Below, one piece after another: positions 1 through 7,035 of a stretch of 30,299 bases of DNA. Positions within the stretch are counted from its first letter, which is position 1, and each line of letters starts with the position of its first letter. Source of the DNA: JAYODZ01 sp965662735 (GTDB lineage Bacteria > Pseudomonadota > Alphaproteobacteria > RS24). The stretch spans positions 1 to 30,299 of the forward strand of contig CBFIIU010000019.1 of assembly GCA_965662735.1 (NCBI GenBank), written 5' to 3'. The notes under the pieces are model-generated. The model had not been told where the DNA came from. It ran no database searches and was given only the letters and a program-made list of their open reading frames with translations. Position numbers and translations under genes: made by a program.

Positions 1-693
1 ACCATAGATTGACAGGGTTGCCATTAGCGGCTCCCACATGCGCCGCTCCAACAGCCATAGGACAGGCGTGATCGTTGCTGTCGCGCTCTCAACTTGTTCG
101 AACATTGAGCAGTGACGGTTTATGTCGCGATACACTTCAAAGGCTTTGAGTTCATCGAGCTTGAGCGCAGGACGCGTCTCAAACTGCGCTATGATCTCCC
201 GACTTTCTTCCGGCAGTACAAAATCAAGATCGCCGCCCAAGGGGCCATATGTGAAGACCTCAAAGAAAACGCCGCCGCGCGATATGGTCACGACATGGCG
301 CTCGACACGCTCGCCTTGCGGCTCATCATCATAGTCCTCGTCGTCCATAGGCTGAATGAATAGGCGATCAGACAATTCTCCAGGATTTCCATGAAACACC
401 TCGCCATTCACCGCCACGATAATATCGCCGACCCGAAGGCGCAAACCAATTGCGCGCGAACGACGTCCAAGCCCGCGCACACGCAAAAGGGTTTTGCGCG
501 ACAGGGCCGCCCCGAGGGCTTCATCGCCGGTTACATCGAGATCGCCATCTGCACGCGTGTTAGCTGCGATCCTCTCTTCCCCAGGCACTGTCTCGGACAG
601 TGTCCCGGGTATTGTCCCGGACATTGCCTCAGCCATTGGCGAGGCTACGCCAATTGTTTCAGGGGCTGATGGATCCGTGAGCGTTTGTGACAT
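1..693 (-). CDS. PDZ-like domain protein (3' end cut off by window)
   Basis: An open frame of 231 codons runs from an ATG at 691-693 off the left edge of the window without a stop, so the C-terminus is missing. After a low-complexity start rich in T, S and P, residues about 70-110 read as a PDZ-like segment, with VGDIIVAVNGEVFHG as the typical PDZ 'GD.I..VNG' turn. An acidic loop (DDEDYDDE) and a beta-rich part follow. A GAGAG stretch lies just upstream of the ATG. The gene is 45 bp downstream of the bitopic coiled-coil gene and on the same strand, so it probably belongs to the tail of the flhB operon. PDZ domains bind peptide C-termini or tether secretion components. The role here is unknown, and no protease domain or membrane segment is seen in the visible part. 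Confidence 0.7.
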   Translation of the reverse strand, partial: MSQTLTDPSAPETIGVASPMAEAMSGTIPGTLSETVPGEERIAANTRADGDLDVTGDEALGAALSRKTLLRVRGLGRRSRAIGLRLRVGDIIVAVNGEVFHGNPGELSDRLFIQPMDDEDYDDEPQGERVERHVVTISRGGVFFEVFTYGPLGGDLDFVLPEESREIIAQFETRPALKLDELKAFEVYRDINRHCSMFEQVESATATITPVLWLLERRMWEPLMATLSIYG

Positions 694-738
694 GGGGCTC
701 TCGACTAAGGGCGACTGAAAAGGTTCAGTTCACGCGGG

Positions 739-1488
739 TTACGGATAGGTAATTTGACGCGCATTTTCCTGAATGGCCGTCATCAGACGGGCATTCTCTT
801 GAACCAAGGTTTGAAGGTGTTCAAGCGTGCGCTTTTGCATAGCCGCCACGGCATCAATTGCCTTGGAAAGGCCGGCTGTGGCCTCACTGCCCTTCCGATT
901 TTCGGATTGGACGGAAGTGGTCGATTTCACGATACGATCAGCTGACGCTTTTTGCGACGCTTCCAACCGCGCTGACACTTTACCGAGTTGCGCTTGAATC
1001 TCTTTTTCAAGGCGCTCATTATCTTTTTGAATTTGTGCAAATGATGCGTTCATTTTCTCATCCAAGGCTATAAAGGGTTTATCGCTGGTTTCACGCAGCG
1101 CGACGATTTCGTCTTTTAAAGTACGATTAATATCCAGCAGCTCTTCTTGCTTGACCAAAGTCTGCTGCAATTGCTTGACCGATTTGTTCATGTCATCGAC
1201 ATTTTCGGCAAAGACAACCAATGCTTCGCGGCTGGTCTTTGCGATGGTTTCCAACGAACCGACTGAACGAAAATGCATGGCCATTGCGAGAATTAAGACC
1301 GCGCTCACAGCAACGCCGGCCACAATAGCAACGGTGCGTGCATGTTTGTAGACGGCCGAGACCGACTGAACGAGTTTCTGATTTTCGTTTCTGAGCTTAT
1401 TATACTCTGCCGTGACATCCGCAGCCGCTTCGGCCGCATCTAAGGCAAGCTTTACACTCTCCTGCACAGCATCAATATCTTGTGTCAT
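739..1488 (-). CDS. Bitopic membrane protein with long coiled coil, flagellar-operon accessory
   Basis: The protein has 249 residues from the ATG at 1486-1488, which overlaps the upstream stop as ATGA; a TTG two codons upstream (1494) is less likely. A short soluble N-terminus with heptad character (residues about 1-45) is followed by one membrane helix (about 50-72, TVAIVAGVAVSAVLILAMAM). The remaining 170 or so residues are charged, heptad-rich coiled coil ending in QITYP. With the usual topology this long part would be periplasmic. No catalytic motif and no chemoreceptor signalling tip are seen. The neighbours are a four-cysteine gene upstream and a PDZ-like gene downstream, all behind flhB. 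By position and topology it could be an analogue of MotF, a bitopic protein of the R. sphaeroides Fla1 system needed for rotation. That is an inference, since I cannot confirm sequence similarity. Confidence 0.75.
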   Translation of the reverse strand: MTQDIDAVQESVKLALDAAEAAADVTAEYNKLRNENQKLVQSVSAVYKHARTVAIVAGVAVSAVLILAMAMHFRSVGSLETIAKTSREALVVFAENVDDMNKSVKQLQQTLVKQEELLDINRTLKDEIVALRETSDKPFIALDEKMNASFAQIQKDNERLEKEIQAQLGKVSARLEASQKASADRIVKSTTSVQSENRKGSEATAGLSKAIDAVAAMQKRTLEHLQTLVQENARLMTAIQENARQITYP

Positions 1489-1706
1489 GCCCAAATTCCC
1501 TTTGGTTTTTCAATTTGTGGCCCCTCAGAGGGCGCATTTCGTCGTAAATAGTTTGCACATTTCGTGCCAGAAGTGGTCGCTACGACCTGCCCCGGCAGAT
1601 AGGGTGACTTGAACCCAAAAATACGGCATCCCCAAGGTTTATGGCGGTCATGGGTGACAAAGAGATAGCGACATTGCTGGCAGGTGAGACGCGGATCATT
1701 GGCCAT
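1485..1706 (-). CDS. Small four-cysteine protein of the flhB operon
   Basis: The protein has 73 residues from the ATG at 1704-1706. The frame is open further upstream, but that extension runs through the neighbouring gene. Cysteines lie at residues 9, 12, 27 and 50 (TCQQCRYLF, PWGCRIFGFKS, GTKCANYL). A C-x2-C pair with two further single cysteines suggests a small metal or Fe-S binding knuckle, though nothing in the sequence proves the metal. The aromatic and glycine pattern around GCRIFGFKSPYLP looks like a conserved family signature. From memory, similar short proteins occur near flagellar genes in other bacteria and are sometimes mislabelled as uracil-DNA glycosylase; the length here excludes such an enzyme. 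The start overlaps the upstream stop by one base (TAATG), and the stop overlaps the next start (ATGA), which indicates translational coupling. Confidence 0.75.
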   Translation of the reverse strand: MANDPRLTCQQCRYLFVTHDRHKPWGCRIFGFKSPYLPGQVVATTSGTKCANYLRRNAPSEGPQIEKPKGIWA

Positions 1707-1927
1707 TATGATCTCCGCAAAAGATAGTACCAGCGTGCCAGCGTGAAGCGAAACCCTGCGGCCATCATAACTGCGGAGCAAAACCAAACGCCGATGGCCC
1801 GCCATATGTCGGCGTCATACCAAAAGCCAAAACCGATCAGCAAAAAATAAATGCCCATTGCGACAAACGTCACCGAGCTGATCATCTCGCCCAGGGATTG
1901 CTGATATTTCTTGTCATACTTAGCCAT
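1706..1927 (-). CDS. Small two-helix membrane protein
   Basis: The protein has 73 residues from the ATG at 1925-1927, preceded by a good Shine-Dalgarno GGGAGAGG about 4 bases upstream. The start lies inside the end of flhB (8-base overlap). Two hydrophobic stretches are visible at residues about 18-40 (ISSVTFVAMGIYFLLIGFGF) and 48-65 (GVWFCSAVMMAAGF), joined by a short loop with Y, D and W. The tail is basic (RWYYLLRRS), which would place both ends in the cytoplasm. I do not recognise the family. Its tight coupling to flhB and to the four-cysteine gene suggests a role at the flagellar export gate or basal body, but that rests on context only. Confidence 0.65.
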   Translation of the reverse strand: MAKYDKKYQQSLGEMISSVTFVAMGIYFLLIGFGFWYDADIWRAIGVWFCSAVMMAAGFRFTLARWYYLLRRS

Positions 1928-3257
1928 TCGCCTCTCCCAGCAGACGACCCGTTTCATCGAATTTCAGATCGTCGGGTAGCTCAAAATCAGGTTGCTCGAT
2001 TTGGTCTCCTTGATCAACGCGGAAAATATAAGCCAGCACAACGGCGACCGCATTATAAAGACGCTCCGATATTTCCTGACCCAGATCACCTGTATAATAG
2101 AGCGCCCGTGCCAATAAGGGGCTTCGGAACACGGTGACCTGCGCCTGTTGTGCACGCTCAATGATTTGTTGTGCCATGTGGCCACGCCCCATTGCCAAAA
2201 TGATCGGCGCCCCGGGTGAGCCGACATCATATTTCAATGCCACTGCAAAATGGGTTGGGTTGGTAATGACGGCCGTCGCCTCAGGCACTTGATCGNNNNN
2301 NNNNNNNNNNNNNNNNNNNNNNNNNNNNNNNNNNNNNNNNNNNNNNNNNNNNNNNNNNNNNNNNNNNNNNNNNNNNNNNNNNNNNNNNNNNNNCGAGCCG
2401 ACATCATATTTCAATGCCACTGCAAAATGGGTTGGGTTGGTAATGACGGCCGTCGCCTCAGGCACTTGATCGAGCGCCTCACGCTGAGCCGAGGCGCGCT
2501 GGCTGGCTTCCATTTGCATACGCCGAATTTTCGATTTGACCTCCGGCGAGCCCTCTGTTTGCTTATATTCATCTTTCTGGTCTTGCCGGCTCATCCGCAT
2601 CTCTTGCATGAAACTATGGCGTTGCCATGCATAGTCGATGGCGGCAATCACCAAGAGCGCGATCAACATGGCGCCGATCAGTTGCGGAATATAGGCTTGA
2701 AATAAGCCGAGCGCCGCCGCCAAGGATAAATCGGGCATCCGAATGGCTTGCGGCATCACATAACGAATAACTACAAAACCAATCCCGAACAGCAGGACCA
2801 CTTTTAGGATTGATTTTCCGAGTTCGACCAATGATTTCATTGAGAACATGCGCTTCAACCCCGATATCGGGTTAATCCGGCTGCCTTTAAACGACATGGC
2901 TTTTGGCGCAAACACAAATCCACCCACCGCCGCCTGCGTCGCCAGCACAATGACCATGAGCGGAACCCCGAAAATCAGGGTCATTTGAATGATAAATAAA
3001 ACGCCTTCTCGGAAATTGAGAGAGAGCAATGTATCGAGCTCGGAATATGGAGCGATTGAAAAAAGACCCGACCAATGCATTAACAGATCACGACCATAAT
3101 TGATCATGGCCATTAAAATTAACAGACCGCCGAACAGCGTCGTGAAAACAAACATCTCTTTTGAGGAGACGACCTTGCCATCTTCTTTCGCTTTGTCCAG
3201 CTTTCGCTGGGACGGTTCTTCGGTTTTCTCCTGACCGTCGCCGGATTCTTCAGCCAT
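1920..3257 (-). CDS. flhB: Flagellar export gate protein FlhB (interrupted by assembly gap)
   Basis: FlhB is the membrane protein of the flagellar type III export apparatus that switches substrates from rod/hook to filament. The N-terminus (EKTEEPSQRKLDKAKEDG) and four membrane helices in the first ~220 residues are typical, and the autocleavage motif NPTH is present. The reading frame crosses 98 N (2296-2393) flanked by two identical 78 bp copies. Collapsing them removes 177 bp, exactly 59 codons, and gives a normal 386-residue protein, so the gene is almost certainly intact in the organism. The start is the ATG at 3255-3257, with GGAGG 9 bases upstream. It overlaps the end of fliR by 8 bases. 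Upstream alternatives have no comparable ribosome site. Confidence 0.95.
   Translation of the reverse strand: MAEESGDGQEKTEEPSQRKLDKAKEDGKVVSSKEMFVFTTLFGGLLILMAMINYGRDLLMHWSGLFSIAPYSELDTLLSLNFREGVLFIIQMTLIFGVPLMVIVLATQAAVGGFVFAPKAMSFKGSRINPISGLKRMFSMKSLVELGKSILKVVLLFGIGFVVIRYVMPQAIRMPDLSLAAALGLFQAYIPQLIGAMLIALLVIAAIDYAWQRHSFMQEMRMSRQDQKDEYKQTEGSPEVKSKIRRMQMEASQRASAQREALDQVPEATAVITNPTHFAVALKYDVGSXXXXXXXXXXXXXXXXXXXXXXXXXXXXXXXXXDQVPEATAVITNPTHFAVALKYDVGSPGAPIILAMGRGHMAQQIIERAQQAQVTVFRSPLLARALYYTGDLGQEISERLYNAVAVVLAYIFRVDQGDQIEQPDFELPDDLKFDETGRLLGEANG
2218..2295. repeat. 78 bp contig-end duplicate, copy 1 (assembly artefact)
   Basis: This 78 bp stretch is identical to 2395-2472 on the other side of the N run. 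It encodes the FlhB segment containing NPTH. The repeat ends exactly where the N run starts and its partner begins one base after it. This is what unmerged overlapping contig ends look like, not a biological tandem repeat. Confidence 0.9.
2296..2393. other. Scaffold gap (98 N) inside flhB
   Basis: This is a run of 98 undetermined bases between identical 78 bp flanks. The real gap is probably negative (overlapping contigs), so the N probably stand for no sequence at all. Removing one flank and the N restores a continuous FlhB frame. Confidence 0.97.
2395..2472. repeat. 78 bp contig-end duplicate, copy 2 (assembly artefact)
   Basis: Second copy of the stretch at 2218-2295, with no mismatch. 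It continues into unique flhB sequence at 2473 (gagcgcctcacgctg), whereas copy 1 is continuous with unique flhB sequence on its other side. This is the expected picture for overlapping contig ends. Confidence 0.9.
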
Positions 3258-4059
3258 TGGCGAGACCTCCGAGTAACGATTCAATGTCGCCCAATGTCGC
3301 CTCGATCAGATCCGTGAAGGCATAGCCGAGCACTGACGTGGACATGAACAAAATGATAAAAATGCCGATCATCGAGATCGGAAAGCCGAATGAAAATAAA
3401 TTCAATTGGGGTGCGGAACGCGTAATCACACCAATGCTAACATTAATCATCAACATCAGCGCCGCGATGGGTAGCATGATCATACTGGCCGCGAGAAACA
3501 TCCACCCTGCGGCTGCAATCCCGCCCTCAATGAACACTGTCAAAGAGGGAATCTGATCAATGGGGGACAGCTCAAAGGAACGCATCATCATCGCGATGAT
3601 CACCAAATGTCCATCCAACGCAAGAAAGCTCACGATCAAGAAAAGCGTTAAGAGCTGACTAATAACCGGGGTCTGACCACCCGAGTCGGGGTCAACTTGA
3701 GCGGCAAAACCTAAGCCCGAGGTCGCGGCGATTTTCTCGCCCGCCAAACCAACCGCCGAAAACCAAATATTCATGATCATTCCGGCTGACAGCCCAATCG
3801 CGATCTCTTTAAAAATAAGCGCAATGCCCATGGGCGACCCGATCAACTCACTATCTGGCAGCGGTGTGATGGTGGCGATTAAAACCGTCAACACCATGCC
3901 CAGTATGATGCGCACCTGAGGCATCACATAACGCGTCCCAAAAAACGGCGCCGCGATCATAAAGGCACTCATTCGCAAGGATGCTACAAAATATTGCGTC
4001 AACTGCTCGATCAGGAGGTTGAGCTCAATACCAGGCAAAATGACGTTGGGGCTGTCCAT
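3250..4059 (-). CDS. fliR: Flagellar export gate protein FliR
   Basis: FliR is a multi-spanning inner-membrane protein of the FliPQR export gate, acting in the centre of the MS ring. The protein has 269 residues, the normal family length. It opens with a short periplasmic/cytoplasmic segment, followed by the family block RMSAFMIAAPFFGTRYVMP and about six hydrophobic helices (for example IILGMVLTVLIATITPLP and ISMIGIFIILFMSTSVLGY). It lies 7 bases behind fliQ, and its stop overlaps the flhB start. The order fliOPQR-flhB is the standard export-gate operon. Confidence 0.95.
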   Translation of the reverse strand: MDSPNVILPGIELNLLIEQLTQYFVASLRMSAFMIAAPFFGTRYVMPQVRIILGMVLTVLIATITPLPDSELIGSPMGIALIFKEIAIGLSAGMIMNIWFSAVGLAGEKIAATSGLGFAAQVDPDSGGQTPVISQLLTLFLIVSFLALDGHLVIIAMMMRSFELSPIDQIPSLTVFIEGGIAAAGWMFLAASMIMLPIAALMLMINVSIGVITRSAPQLNLFSFGFPISMIGIFIILFMSTSVLGYAFTDLIEATLGDIESLLGGLANG

Positions 4060-4066
4060 GAACGGC

Positions 4067-4333
4067 TCAGTTCAAATGTTGAATGGTGTCGAAAATGAAA
4101 GCGAAATAATCGGTTAAAGACAGCAGAATAAAATTTGCGAGCAGGCCAAAGGTGCCCAGAACCAAAACCAGCTTGGGCACGAAACTCAGGGTCATCTCGT
4201 TAATAGAAGTCGCTGCTTGAATGATCCCAATTAAAAGACCGATCGCCAGGGCAACGCCCAAAATTGGCCCTGCTGCCAAAAGGATTTGCCAAAAAGCTTG
4301 GCGAAGAAATTCTACATTTGTATCAAATTCCAC
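4067..4333 (-). CDS. fliQ: Flagellar export gate protein FliQ
   Basis: This 88-residue protein has two hydrophobic helices, the usual size and topology of FliQ. The first helix includes ILGVALAIGLLIGIIQAATS, with the family feature IGIIQAATSINEMTLSFVPK that links to the second helix (LVLVLGTFGLLANFILLSL). FliQ packs around FliP and FliR to form the gate of the flagellar type III export channel. A ribosome site (AGGAG) lies about 10 bases before the ATG. It follows fliP by 9 bases in the same operon. Confidence 0.95.
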   Translation of the reverse strand: MEFDTNVEFLRQAFWQILLAAGPILGVALAIGLLIGIIQAATSINEMTLSFVPKLVLVLGTFGLLANFILLSLTDYFAFIFDTIQHLN

Positions 4334-4342
4334 GGTCGGCTC

Positions 4343-5143
4343 CTAAATAGCTTGATAGGTGGCTACCAATGACCCAACGGTCATGGCCCATCCATCGACG
4401 AGGACAAAGAGAAGAAGTTTAAAAGGCAAAGCCACCAGCATCGGGCTCAACATCATCATACCGAGCGACATCAAAATGGAGGCAATCACCATATCAATGA
4501 CCAGAAATGGCAAGAATAAAAGGAAACCGATTTGAAAAGCCGTCTTCAGCTCCGACGTGATAAAAGCTGGCAAAAGAACCGTAAGCGGCACGTCCGACGT
4601 GGTTTCATAGGCCGTATCCCCGGCAAGATCGGCAAATAGGGTGAGCTCTTTCTCGCGTGTATTTTTGACCATAAAGTTTTTCATAATATCGGCCCCCGTG
4701 GTCATGGCCGTTTCTGCTGGCATGGTGCCATCAAGATAGGGCGAGACAGAGTCTTCATAGACCGCAGTAAGCGTTGGGGTCATGATGAAGAGGGACAAAA
4801 ATAATGCGATGGCAATGAGCACTTGGTTTGGAGGGGTTTGCTGAGTGCCCATTGCCTGCCGCAATATCGACAAAACGATAATAATTCGGGTAAACGACGT
4901 CATACCGAGAACTAAAGACGGCAAAATCGTCAGCGCTGCCATCAGTGCGAGAATTTGCAATGATAGCGAATAAGTGGTTCCGCCCGCTGCATCCGAAACA
5001 GTTGTCACAGCCGGCAAGCCAGCGCCGATATTTGTGACGATATTCTGGGCAACACTCGGCACTGTTGCGGTGATCGATAAAGCGACCACAAGGCCGCCAA
5101 TCCAGGTCACGCGGGATAGAATTTGGGAGTTCAATCGGGTCAT
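4343..5143 (-). CDS. fliP: Flagellar export gate protein FliP
   Basis: FliP forms the pentameric core of the flagellar export gate. The protein has 266 residues, starting with a cleavable signal peptide (positive MTRLNSQILSR, then GGLVVALSITATVPSVAQ, cleavage likely after SVAQ), as usual in FliP. Family motifs are visible: LTILPSLVLGMTSFTRIIIV, LRQAMGTQQTPPNQVLIAIA and FITSELKTAFQIGFLLFLPF. The C-terminal helices include SLGMMMLSPMLVALPFKLLL. The start overlaps the stop of the fliO-like gene by four bases (ATGA), which points to coupled translation. Confidence 0.96.
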   Translation of the reverse strand: MTRLNSQILSRVTWIGGLVVALSITATVPSVAQNIVTNIGAGLPAVTTVSDAAGGTTYSLSLQILALMAALTILPSLVLGMTSFTRIIIVLSILRQAMGTQQTPPNQVLIAIALFLSLFIMTPTLTAVYEDSVSPYLDGTMPAETAMTTGADIMKNFMVKNTREKELTLFADLAGDTAYETTSDVPLTVLLPAFITSELKTAFQIGFLLFLPFLVIDMVIASILMSLGMMMLSPMLVALPFKLLLFVLVDGWAMTVGSLVATYQAI

Positions 5144-5478
5144 TGGCGGGCTCCCGCAAGCTGCGGCGCACGCTGAGGAGCGTGTGACATCGTTGCATTG
5201 TCTTGATCGATGGACGTTGCCGCTTGGGGAGGCAGCGCATGGAAAACTGGCTGCACGCCTTTTCCCGTAATCACCACGTAATCAATGGTATCGATACGAA
5301 CAATTTGGAGACGTTCTTGAACACCTAACCGTAAATCACTCACAATTTGGGCGCGCCGTTCAGCATGCAAGGCCCGCGTTAGGGGCTCCTTGTGGCGTTT
5401 GATTAGAACCAACAAGCCCAACATCGTTCCCAAGAACAGAACGACGGTGATCACTTGGAATGTAGAAATCGTGTGCAT
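5140..5478 (-). CDS. fliO: FliO-like flagellar biosynthesis protein
   Basis: The protein has 112 residues from the ATG at 5476-5478, with GAGGAGAGG about 7 bases upstream. One membrane helix lies near the N-terminus (TFQVITVVLFLGTMLGLLVLI). A short cytoplasmic domain follows with the FliO-type beta pattern (VQERLQIVRIDTIDYVVITG), then a proline/glutamine-rich tail. FliO helps FliP assemble into the export gate and is poorly conserved, so the call leans on position directly before fliP, size and topology. It is the first gene behind the sigma-54 promoter at 5513-5529 and so leads the fliOPQR-flhB transcript. Confidence 0.85.
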   Translation of the reverse strand: MHTISTFQVITVVLFLGTMLGLLVLIKRHKEPLTRALHAERRAQIVSDLRLGVQERLQIVRIDTIDYVVITGKGVQPVFHALPPQAATSIDQDNATMSHAPQRAPQLAGARQ

Positions 5479-5512
5479 TGACAAACCTCTCCTCAACCTC
5501 TGGGGATACAGA

Positions 5513-5529
5513 GGCAAAAAGAGTGCCAA
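5513..5529 (-). promoter_or_regulatory. Sigma-54 promoter of the fliO-fliPQR-flhB operon
   Basis: On the minus strand the site reads TTGGCACTCTTTTTGCC, with GG (5527-5526) and GC (5515-5514) at the exact sigma-54 spacing (12 bases, G to G). Transcription would start near 5502, about 24 bases before the fliO ATG. It shares TTGGCAC-N6-TGCC with the sites before fleT and fliD. Confidence 0.88.
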
Positions 5530-5554
5530 ACTGGTTGGGGTGGATAATAAAATT

Positions 5555-5567
5555 TAATGTATTGTTA
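5555..5567 (-). promoter_or_regulatory. IHF-like site upstream of the fliO promoter
   Basis: The minus strand reads TAACAATACATTA, one mismatch from the IHF consensus WATCAA-N4-TTR, in an AT-rich stretch. It lies near -59 between the sigma-54 promoter and the upstream palindromic box. Its distance to that box (97 bp start to start) is identical to that in the fleT promoter. Confidence 0.55.
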
Positions 5568-5651
5568 TTATTGTATTTTTTAATACGTGGCGTGGTCTCA
5601 TCCGTACCCAAGCTGGGGTTTGACCGCCACCGCCCAAAAAGCGCGTTAGAT

Positions 5652-5667
5652 TGTCAGTTTTCTGACA
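5652..5667. promoter_or_regulatory. FleQ-type enhancer box upstream of the fliO promoter
   Basis: TGTCAGTTTTCTGACA is a near-perfect inverted repeat, GTCA-N6-TGAC, the layout known for Pseudomonas FleQ boxes (GTCA-N6-TGAC with an A/T-rich centre). It also fits the general TGT-N10-ACA form of activator sites. It lies 125 bp upstream of the -24 element of the fliO promoter. The surrounding 19 bp differ from the box at 16839-16854 by a single base. Confidence 0.75.
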
Positions 5668-5692
5668 GAGCTATAACAGCGCTATAACAGAG

Positions 5693-6022
5693 CTAAAGGT
5701 TTTCGACGCGCTTTTCCGGATCAACGATCTCTGTGAAGCGAATGCCAAAGCGTTCACCAACCATCACCACCTCGCCGCGGGCAATCATGGTCCCGTTCGC
5801 CATAATATCCAGCGGATCTCCAGCCAACCGGTCGAGCTCAATCACCGAGCCTTCGTTCAGCCTGAGCAAATCGCGAATCTTAATTTCGGCATTCCCCACC
5901 ACGACAGTGAGGGTCACATCAATATTCTCGAGAACGCGCAGATTTTCGACACCCACACGATCGCTTCTGCCAGATGTTGCTGCCGTTGCTGCGGTTTCGT
6001 CCATTTGATCTTCTTCAGACAT
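5693..6022 (-). CDS. fliN: Flagellar motor switch protein FliN
   Basis: FliN forms the lower C-ring with FliM and binds FliH and the export ATPase complex. The protein has 109 residues: a variable acidic/alanine N-terminus (about 1-25), then the SpoA domain (about 28-105) with typical features such as LENIDVTLTVVVGNAEIKI, LLRLNEGSVIELDRLAGDPL and a final VVMVGERFGIRFTEIVDP. It follows fliM by 14 bases. Behind it lies a 214 bp regulatory gap before fliO, so it is probably the last gene of the fleT-fliE...fliN transcript. Confidence 0.96.
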   Translation of the reverse strand: MSEEDQMDETAATAATSGRSDRVGVENLRVLENIDVTLTVVVGNAEIKIRDLLRLNEGSVIELDRLAGDPLDIMANGTMIARGEVVMVGERFGIRFTEIVDPEKRVENL

Positions 6023-6036
6023 TATCGATCCCCTTA

Positions 6037-7020
6037 TTACGCATCCAGTTCCATGCGTCGCAGTAAATTAATTGCGGCCTGGCCGCCCACTTCGCCCATT
6101 TCACCTTCATAAAAAGGCTGTTCTTCAAGAAATAGTTCAACATTATCATTCAGCGTCATTGGCACGACATCACCCGGTTGCAGATAAATCAGCTTCGTCA
6201 GCGGAACCGTCGGTGTGCCTAACTGTGCAGATAAATGAAGAGGAATGCTGAGAACAGCGTGCTCCAACCGATCGCGCCAGCTGGCATCCTCCTCAGCAAT
6301 CTCAGACTGCACCCGTGAACGCAATTGCGACGCAATGGGCTTGAGGGTTTGCAACGGATAAATAATATCGAAGGTCGCAGGATCGAAATTAGGGAGCTGC
6401 ACCACAAAAGAGCAAATAATGACCAAGTCCCCGCCATCCACAAAGGAGGCAAATTGCGGATTCACTTCACGACCGATTTCATGCATATTCACACGCATTA
6501 AATCGCGCCATGAGGTTTCGAGCGTCCGGCACAGGCCATTTGTCACCAATTCAATGACGCGTTCTTCCGTAGCCGTAAACTCGCTTTTCTTGCTATCGAT
6601 GGAAATAACATTTCCGCCATAATATGAGTTCGTCAATATTGAGATAAAGCTCGGAGCCATTGTCATCATCATTGACCCGCGCAGCTCATCGATCCGTACC
6701 GTGGTGAGGCTCATAAAGCCTTCAATACCCTCGCAATATTCATCAAAGGTTTTCACCTCAGGCGGAAATGATGAAATACGGGGTTGAATTCGCAGCATCG
6801 GTAAAAATGTCGCGCGCGAATGACGGGCAAACCGTTCATTGATCATCCGTAAGGCATAATAATCGCCTAATACGGATAAATCATCCGATCCAAAGGAAAA
6901 CGGGCGAACATCGACGGACTCGGATAGATCAATGGGAGCCGAGCCTTGCGGGCCACGCTCTTCCAACCCCTCGATGAGGGCACTGACCTCTTCGGTCGAT
7001 AGTTTTCGCGAAGACGTCAT
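6037..7020 (-). CDS. fliM: Flagellar motor switch protein FliM
   Basis: FliM is the C-ring protein that receives phospho-CheY and sets rotation direction. The protein has 327 residues, the family norm. The N-terminus is MTSSRKLSTEEVSALIEGL; the CheY-binding peptide of enteric FliM (LSQxEIDALL-like) is represented by LSTEEVSALIEGL. The middle domain carries MINERFARHSRATFLPMLR and the family GSMMMTMAPSFI block. The C-terminal SpoA part contains LGTPTVPLTKLIYLQPGDVV. It lies 15 bases behind fliL and 14 before fliN. Confidence 0.96.
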   Translation of the reverse strand: MTSSRKLSTEEVSALIEGLEERGPQGSAPIDLSESVDVRPFSFGSDDLSVLGDYYALRMINERFARHSRATFLPMLRIQPRISSFPPEVKTFDEYCEGIEGFMSLTTVRIDELRGSMMMTMAPSFISILTNSYYGGNVISIDSKKSEFTATEERVIELVTNGLCRTLETSWRDLMRVNMHEIGREVNPQFASFVDGGDLVIICSFVVQLPNFDPATFDIIYPLQTLKPIASQLRSRVQSEIAEEDASWRDRLEHAVLSIPLHLSAQLGTPTVPLTKLIYLQPGDVVPMTLNDNVELFLEEQPFYEGEMGEVGGQAAINLLRRMELDA

Positions 7021-7035
7021 TCCCGCCCCGACCAG

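Noticed and set aside
112..363. 83-codon plus-strand frame at the window start
   Set aside because: The opposite strand carries a 231-codon continuous frame with a PDZ pattern that covers it.
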